Assembly (NCBI GenBank): GCA_019059635.1
Contig: JAGVRJ010000002.1
Coordinates: 558,001-622,000, forward strand
Source of the DNA: Proales similis
Taxonomy: Eukaryota; Rotifera; Eurotatoria; Ploima; Proalidae
Length of the DNA stretch: 64,000 bases
Reading direction: 5' to 3'
This document shows, piece by piece, positions 57,404 to 64,000 of this stretch (position 1 is the stretch's first letter; each line of letters opens with the position of its first letter). Under the pieces are notes generated by a model, which searched no databases, was not told where the DNA came from, and saw only the letters and a program-made list of their open reading frames with translations. The position numbers were made by a program, and so were the translations under genes.

Positions 57404-60400
57404 CTACGGCTTGTTTACTTTTCCAATCGACTCATTGGAGCCGCCGATTTTGGCCTGCTTTTGCTTGCCACAATAGCAGTTGCTCGAGTGATGAGTGTGA
57501 GGCGAGGAGGCGTTCGACGAGCTGCTTTTGGGGACCGATTTCGCAGGCTGCTTCGAGTCCTGCATTCCTGACGGCGAGGTCGATGAACGCTTGAAACTGG
57601 GCAGATCTTCGGCTGTATAGACTGATGATCGCGAGCCAGAATGAGAGCCAGAGTAGGTCGGCAAGAGACGACAAGACTCGCTCAACGATGTCGAAGAGGA
57701 GCTAGATGCCGAGCTGGAAGTGCGCGATTTGCTCACTCTCTTGGCGGTCTTGGGCGTTTCGCTTTCCAGCAGCTTCACTTGCTCTACTTGTCTGGCGGCC
57801 TTTTCGGGGACTGGCGGACTGAGAACTCTTTCACTGCTCGGACTGGTCATAACCGAGTTGTCTGAATTGAAACTCAATGAGCTCGGTCTGGATGAGAGCG
57901 AGTCGGCGATGCAAAACTGAGACTCCGGGCTTTGAAGTTGACTGGCAAAGCTTGTGCTCATCGAGCATTGGCCCGAGTCCGTTTGGTTAAAGCTCGGCAA
58001 ACTGTGCAGGACATCGGTCTTCTCTGCGCGAGGCATTTCAATCTCTGAATCTTCATAATCATCATCCTCTTGCGCATCAACATTGGCGCTATTTTCAGCC
58101 TGAACGGGCTTCTCCTCAGTCAACGTGGTGTGTTGATCGTCCACTTCGGGCTGCAGTTCTGACGTTCGATTTTCATCGTCTCGACTCGACTCGTCTTCTT
58201 TGACTTGGTTTAGTCGAGTATCAGCAGGAATCGACTGAATCATTACAAAATCGTCAGCTTCTTCGTTTGACTCTTTTTCGAACGACTCGTAGATTGTGTT
58301 CAAATCGTGCGACAACTGATCAAGAGGTCGCTCAACTTTGAGATAATCGTCGCCGCCTGGCTCGTAGTCGTCTGACTCTTGAGACTCGCCGCTGTTGCAT
58401 TGCATTTCGAGATTCTCAAACTCAAGTATTGAGGAGGCGTTGGAGCCACTGCTTGCGCCGTTCGAATTATTGCCGTTTCTTACGTTCAGCGAAGAATTCG
58501 ACGACTTTTTTGACTCGGTCTCCTCTCGATCGAACTCTTCCTCATTTAGTTCATTGTCCATTTCGTTTTGCACTTCCGACTGGCTTTCAGCTTGATTTTC
58601 CTCAACTTGCAAGTAAGCGGACGCATCGCACTGAGAGTTGTCGACCATTTGTTGGCTATTTGCATCAGGTGGAATGGACTGCGGCTCACTTGACTCGATA
58701 TTCACAAGTCTACTGCTCGAGCTATCGTCGAGTGTGAGAGTACTCTGGCTACTGGTGTCCGGCTTGCTCAAGTCATTCATTAATGGCTGCATGCCTTGCA
58801 GGAAGCATTGAACATTGAACTCGGCCATGTGCTGATCGGCCTCCATGTCCAGTTCATTCTCGCTCACTGGTTCGCCGTTTATTGTCGAGTAGCTGCTGTT
58901 CAATGATGCGGTGCTCACATCACACGTGTAGCTCGACGATGTGCTAAATCTGTTTGAAGCTGTTTCGGCTGCACTATAGAACGAGTCTGTTTTTGAGACC
59001 CTCGAGCTGCCGTGAGTAGACATGTCATCCACAGCGGTCATGTAATTGCTGGACGAATGGCTGAGCGCCGCTCCGAGCTGATTCTCTGCCTGGTCCTGAG
59101 CGGTGAAATAGCTTGACGGAATTGACTCGTCATGCTTATCATCTCCTTCGCTCAGTGTCTCATCGGCGCTGACCATTTCGATCGTGTGCTCAGTCTCGTT
59201 GCCGATGGTGTAGAATGTCGACTCTTGTTCATCACAAGTAACAAATGACGAGCTTAGAAGCGGCTCTTGCGTTTGCTCGTGGTCCACACTCAAGTCGAGC
59301 GGCGTGCTTGCCACTTGCTGACTCACCAGCTCGTTTCCGTTTAGAAACTCGTCCTCTGACTCGAGATTTATGCTCAATCGTTTCTGCTCTTGGTCGACAT
59401 TGTCAATTAGACTCTCAAAACGCTCGTTGATTGCATCCTCTGCTCGTTGTGACGACTCGATTGCATCTTGGATTCGCTCTTCAATACTGCGATCTGATCC
59501 ACGCTCCGATTCTGGTTCGTTTACCGGCACAGTTTCGCAATTTTTCTCTTCGAATGGCTGCTTTGCAAATTTGCTCAACTCTTGCATTCGTTGCGAGAGC
59601 TCCGCCATTTCGCTTAAATCTTGTCCAAACGAAGCCGATTGACCAAAAGAGTTTGTGACCGAACCTTCGACCTGGCCTGACTGTGGCATGTTTTGATTTG
59701 ATTGTGATTGTACAGTGCCCAATGAAGATGACTGTCCTTGAGAAATCATTTCCCGGCCATTGTCTGGTCTCGGATCATTTCCGTTGTTGCTGTCGTCTTG
59801 ATCTTCGTCGTCGTCGTCTCTTCTTCGTTTGACTTCATCATCAGGCTTGCAGCCCGATTCTTTAGATTTTTTCTTTTTAGTTTCCTCTTCCTGCTCGTCA
59901 TCGCTCGCAGTCTTTTGTGCTTGTTGCTCTGAGTTTGAGACAATCTTGCCAGCTTGTTCGATCACTTGGCCAACCAGCTGCTGCGCTTTCTCCTCCTCAT
60001 CAATAGGCTCCTCGTTCATTTTGCTGAAGGTCTCTTGGCAGTTCTTGGATAAGATGACCTTCTGCATGTTAGTTATCTCTTCAGGCTCGATCAGAGATGG
60101 CTGATGGAGTCCTTCTTCTGAGTCAGTTTTGGAATCGCAAGTTTCCTGCGAGTCAGAAGCAGGAATCAAATTAAAGCGAACTTCTTTGCCTCCAAACGCC
60201 TCTTTGAGTTCACTTTGCCGAGTTAGATGCTCAATTTCTCTGACCTCAATCGATTCCTCGCTTTCTACACTCTCCGCTGTGTTCAATGCCTCGATTGACT
60301 TTCTGATCACATCCTGGACAATGTCAAGCGCCATGTTTTTCTCCTCCTCATTCTGGTCGCTAACAGTTTCGATCGCTTGATCGGTCGAGGCATTCTCATT

Positions 60401-63400
60401 CGAGTTCAATGTCTCTATTGATCTACGCAATACCTCTTGGACAATACCAACAGCCAGCGATTTCTCCTCCTCGATTTCATCTCTGGCCTGAAGCTCCTGC
60501 TCTTCTGGTTTCATGTCTTCTTCAGGGTCTTTGTCTGCTTTGTTTTCGATCTCATTTAAAGCTTCGAACGATTTCCGAATCACATCTTGAACGATTCCAA
60601 GTGCAAAGCTCTTTTCCTCTTCAGTCTGGTCAGCTTGGGCCCCAGTTTTCTCTTCATTTTCGATGCCACTTTCGACTGTATTCAAAGACTCGATGGACTT
60701 TTTTATGACTTCCTGTACGATGCTCAGGGCGGCATTTTGCTCTTGTTCAATTCGATCCGCATTTGGTGTCAAATCGAGTAGGTCCGCTTCTGAGCTCTGA
60801 TTAAAAATTTGAGATTCATTGATATCTGCTTCGATCGAAGTTTTGCTGATGGTCTCCAGTGACTTGATAATTGTGTCAGCAACAACAGATCTGGCCAACT
60901 CGTCCGTTTGATCATCTCCAATTGCGGCTGCTGCTTCTTCAGCTTCATCAGAACCGTCATGACTGGATGAGGGCGTGCGAATCAAGAAAGCATTCTCGTC
61001 CAAAGGCACGCCCCTTTGCGAAATAATCAACTCCTCGTCTTGGGCTTTTTCGTCGCTTTGTCTGTCTTGTTCAATCATTGTCTGGTCTGTCACTTGATTG
61101 TTTGAGTCGATTTGGACGGCGACAGAATTTAACCAATAGTCCGATTCATCTGGCTCGCGCTGCTTCTCTTTCTCTCTCTGCTCAGACTGGTCGATTTGAT
61201 AGTCCGAAGCGAATGCGTCGTTCTCAAACTCGCCTTCGAAATCGCCAGATCGAGTTGAGTAAGAGCTTCTCGCTGGTCTAAACTCGTCGCTCGATTGGCT
61301 TTTGATCGCTGAAGAAAAAAGTGTTGCAGTGGCCACTGCAGCAGCCACCTCAGACTCCTCGTCTGTCCACGATTTATTCGCCGCTCTTTCAACAATGCTC
61401 TCATTCGACTTTCCGAACGGATCGTTCTTGCTGCTCTCGCGACTAATGGAGCTCGGTTCGTTGCTCGAGGTTATACGTTCGTGGAAAAAATTGGCAACCA
61501 CCGTCTCACTGACCGGAGTCGGAGTGCCCGTCTGCTCTCCGAATGGTCTGCTCTCGTCTTGATTGTTCAAGGTTATTTGTTTTGGCCGCTGGGCGCCGAA
61601 CGTAACGCTTTGCGACAACTTGACTGAATTGGCTTCCTGCGAATATTGATAGAGTAGCTCATCTTGAAGCTCTTTTTGATAGAACGCATCGTCGGTCGAA
61701 TCGGGCACAACCAAAGAGGAAAGGTAGCTCAGGCTTTTTGACAGACTGTCTGACTTTTCGTTATCTTCGTCGTCATTATCCAACGCTTGCTCGTCCATGC
61801 AAGTCTCTTCCTCGTCAATGTTAGCGCGTGAGTCCTCGCTGGTCGTGCAGGAAAGGTTGCTACTGCTACTATTGGCATAGAAGGGGGAGTCTTGTTGCGA
61901 CAAAGGATTCAGGTTTATCTCGTTGGCCTCATCGTTCTCGCTTAGCAGAGGCTCTTTTGACTCGGTCTGGGCCAGTGTGGATTCCACGGCTAGAAACGCT
62001 GCCTCTTTAACTCTATCGGGAGTTTCGGCGTTCGGCTTTCTCTCTTCCGCCTCAGATTCCGATGTGGCCAAAAGCTGAACTCGCTCGGTTAGAGTCTCGC
62101 TCATGATATCTCTGTTCTCAAACACATGCTCCTCGTCGGTTTCAGCAGCCTCTGATGAGATTTCGATTGACGAGCCTTGACTCAGCTCGACGTCCGAACG
62201 CTGTCTTGACTTTGAATCAATGCTTGGTCGATCATCGCTCAGCTTGCGCTCGATAACCGTGTTGACGGACAAATCCTCAAGACTTCCACTATGATCGTTG
62301 AGTGTGCTCAGTTGAAGACGCGAATTAGATGCCGAAGAAGCTCGACGCTCCGTAGCTACAACAGACTCGTTTCTTATCGGCTCCGATTGTTCGACTTCAT
62401 CCTCTTCTTCTTCTCTATTTTCGATCAGTTGCTCTCTGGACTCGCTGATGCTCTGAGGAACGCCGACTTTTAACAAATTCGAACTCTCATCAAGATCGCT
62501 TTGTTCGCTCGAGTAGGAGACTTCAACTGGTGCAGCCTCTTCGGCGTTCGATGCTTCAGCAATCAACAGAGGCTCCTTTGATTCGGATTTAAGAGCCGAT
62601 TGAATTAGCCCGGACTTGGTTTGCCCATAAGAAGGATGGTCGCCTCCATCTTGATCGTCGTCTGAATCAGATCTCTTAGCCGTGTCGTGCTCTTCAAAAC
62701 TGGTGCCTTTCCTAGCGGCCAGTTTGTTTAGCTCGCTGTTGGTACTTGACGAAGAATCAAACGTTTGGTACTGTCTTGAACGATTTAAGGTAGCCACAGG
62801 AATCCCTTCGGGATCAACGACCTGGTCCTCTGGGGCTGCCAATGTACCCTGCTCTTTGGCCAGCGTAGTTGATTCGAAAAGTTGATTGTTCGAGTCAGAT
62901 TCAGAGTTTTCAAGAAGTCTCATCTGCGACTGTGAGAACGGAGCAGCAGCAGACACGCCTAAACTATTTCCGACCTGGGCTGTGCTCTCAGCACCAGAGG
63001 AAGACTGCTGAACTTCGTCCGAATCTTCCATTTGCTGAATCATCACAATCCTTTCCAATTCAGTTTTACTCTGTCCCATCATCTGCTCGATAATCTCGCG
63101 TGTCTTAGCATCTGGAGAGCCGATTTCGACTGTTTCTACATCTTTACTCTCCTCTACAACCTCAAAATCGTCATTGGACGTTTCAGCAATATTAGTCGGA
63201 TCAAATTCGTGAGTTTCCGTTTCAAATTGCGCATCATCTTCAGCTTGTGTTTGGCCGAATTCACTTCGATAGGATTCGAGCACCGACTGCGTCATGGCCG
63301 ACACGTTCTCAGACATTTCAAGTCTGGACTTGAGATTCTGCAGCTCATGCTCGGTTGTGAGTAAGTCTCTTTCAAGAATCGGAGACTGCTTCTCAATCTC

Positions 63401-63907
63401 TTCGATGGCGTTGGCCGAGTTGAGCTCGATAAACAGCTCCTCCCGGGCTAGATCATCGATATCTTGCCTCACATCATACTCATTGACTTCGTAGTCGTCT
63501 AATTGTTGGTCGCCAACTTCTTTTGCTAATGTTCAGAATTACGAGGCAGCTAAAACATAGTAAGCAGCGACGTGGCTTCTTTCAAACAGAGCAGCAGCAA
63601 TTCTACTTATTTCAGACCTCAATTTTAATATTTGGCTGGTCTTTGGTTAAACAAATAAGGCGACGACCGGCGGCCGAGACAAGGGTTTAGATTTAACTGT
63701 TAGAGGAGGGTAGCAATAAACTGGGGTTAGTCAGTGCATCGGGTTTTGAAAGAAGTTACATGCTCGCTTACAAATAAGGCAGCTCTCATTCATTTCTATA
63801 TTAAACACGCATTCTCACACGCACAATAAACTAACCTTCGTGGTCATGTTGGTCGTTTTCATCATCATCACCAGCAGCCGCAGCAGCCAACTGCGCAGTT
63901 TCGCGAT
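57404..63907 (-). CDS. giant acidic disordered protein with AKAP-like helices, 5' incomplete
   Basis: Main exon 57404-63525 (about 2040 codons, no intron) joined across a 310 bp intron to an exon at 63836-63907 that reads RETAQLAAAAAGDDDEND; more exons lie beyond the window. The product is extremely rich in Glu, Asp, Ser, Gln and Asn and mostly disordered. The start of the large exon has a short coiled-coil-like stretch (LTTEHELQNLKSRLEMSE). Five related helices of the type ALxIVQxVIxKSIExL, plus a sixth weaker one, lie at about 59937-60908. Repeated (S/T)(K/Q)EPLL motifs occur three times. A Tyr/Ser segment (YFTAQD, YMTAVD, FYSAAE) lies around 58900-59110, and the tail is basic and Ser-rich. 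I recognise no named orthologue. The helices resemble PKA RII-anchoring helices, suggesting a scaffold. Confidence 0.65.
59937..60908 (-). repeat. array of AKAP-like amphipathic helix repeats (protein-level)
   Basis: Approximate positions: 60835-60908 (ELARSVVADTIIKSLETI), 60670-60745 (NAALSIVQEVIKKSIESL), 60545-60620 (SFALGIVQDVIRKSFEAL), 60400-60470 (SLAVGIVQEVLRRSIETL), 60280-60345 (NMALDIVQDVIRKSIEAL) and 59937-59997 (AQQLVGQVIEQAGKIVS). The four central units are spaced about 130 nt apart, each after an acidic EEEK or EQEQ lead. Confidence 0.8.
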
Positions 63908-64000
63908 CTTAAAATTAAGACAAAACAAGTATAAGAGATCATCAGCTAAATAGAATCAACACACATCGAACAACTAAAGCGACAAGAACATTGAGAAACG

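Overview
This window is nuclear DNA from a small, compact-genome animal. Genes lie on both strands, often only tens to hundreds of bases apart. Almost every intron I could place by reading frame is 43-70 bp with GT..AG ends. The gene set is metazoan: teneurin, beta-catenin, Groucho/TLE, Abl interactor, SMG5, KCTD5-like, folate receptor-like and carboxypeptidase E/M-like. An ARM-TIR-SAM protein of a type I associate with spiralians (rotifers, molluscs, brachiopods) hints at a lophotrochozoan, but I cannot name the species. All exon models are my own frame-and-splice reading.

Layout, 0-14.4 kb: the 3' end of one beta-1,4-galactosyltransferase gene and a complete tandem paralogue; an LRR-type membrane protein (-); an ER-type peroxiredoxin (-); the ARM-TIR-SAM protein (-); Groucho (-); ethanolamine kinase (+); a folate receptor-like protein (-); and an Abl interactor without SH3 (+). 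14.6-28.3 kb, all +: SMG5, a small membrane protein, a cystatin-like protein, beta-catenin, a TEX47-like gene carrying an AT-AC (U12-type) intron, a small secreted protein, ZSWIM7 and POP1. 29.2-34.9 kb: a small orphan ORF (+) and a teneurin (-) that stops shortly after its NHL region and lacks nearly all of the YD shell.

34.9-43.2 kb is an 8 kb gene-free stretch upstream of teneurin. It is followed by two KCTD5-like genes (-) that share an 815 bp almost identical block, introns included, but have different first-exon starts. Then come RPL3 (-) with two intronic box C/D snoRNA candidates, cyclophilin (+), ribonucleotide reductase large subunit (-) with a third snoRNA candidate, and a carboxypeptidase (+). 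The last gene is a very acidic, low-complexity protein of more than 2000 residues (-) that runs off the window and carries five or six amphipathic helices resembling PKA RII-anchoring helices.

The genes do not form one pathway. Several are housekeeping (RPL3, RRM1, POP1, SMG5, ethanolamine kinase, cyclophilin). Others serve Wnt signalling and development (beta-catenin, Groucho, teneurin). The most interesting observations are the short teneurin, the three snoRNAs each ending 66-72 nt before a 3' splice site, the U12-type intron, the AKAP-like repeat protein and the fresh KCTD duplication. I saw no transposon, CRISPR array or tRNA.
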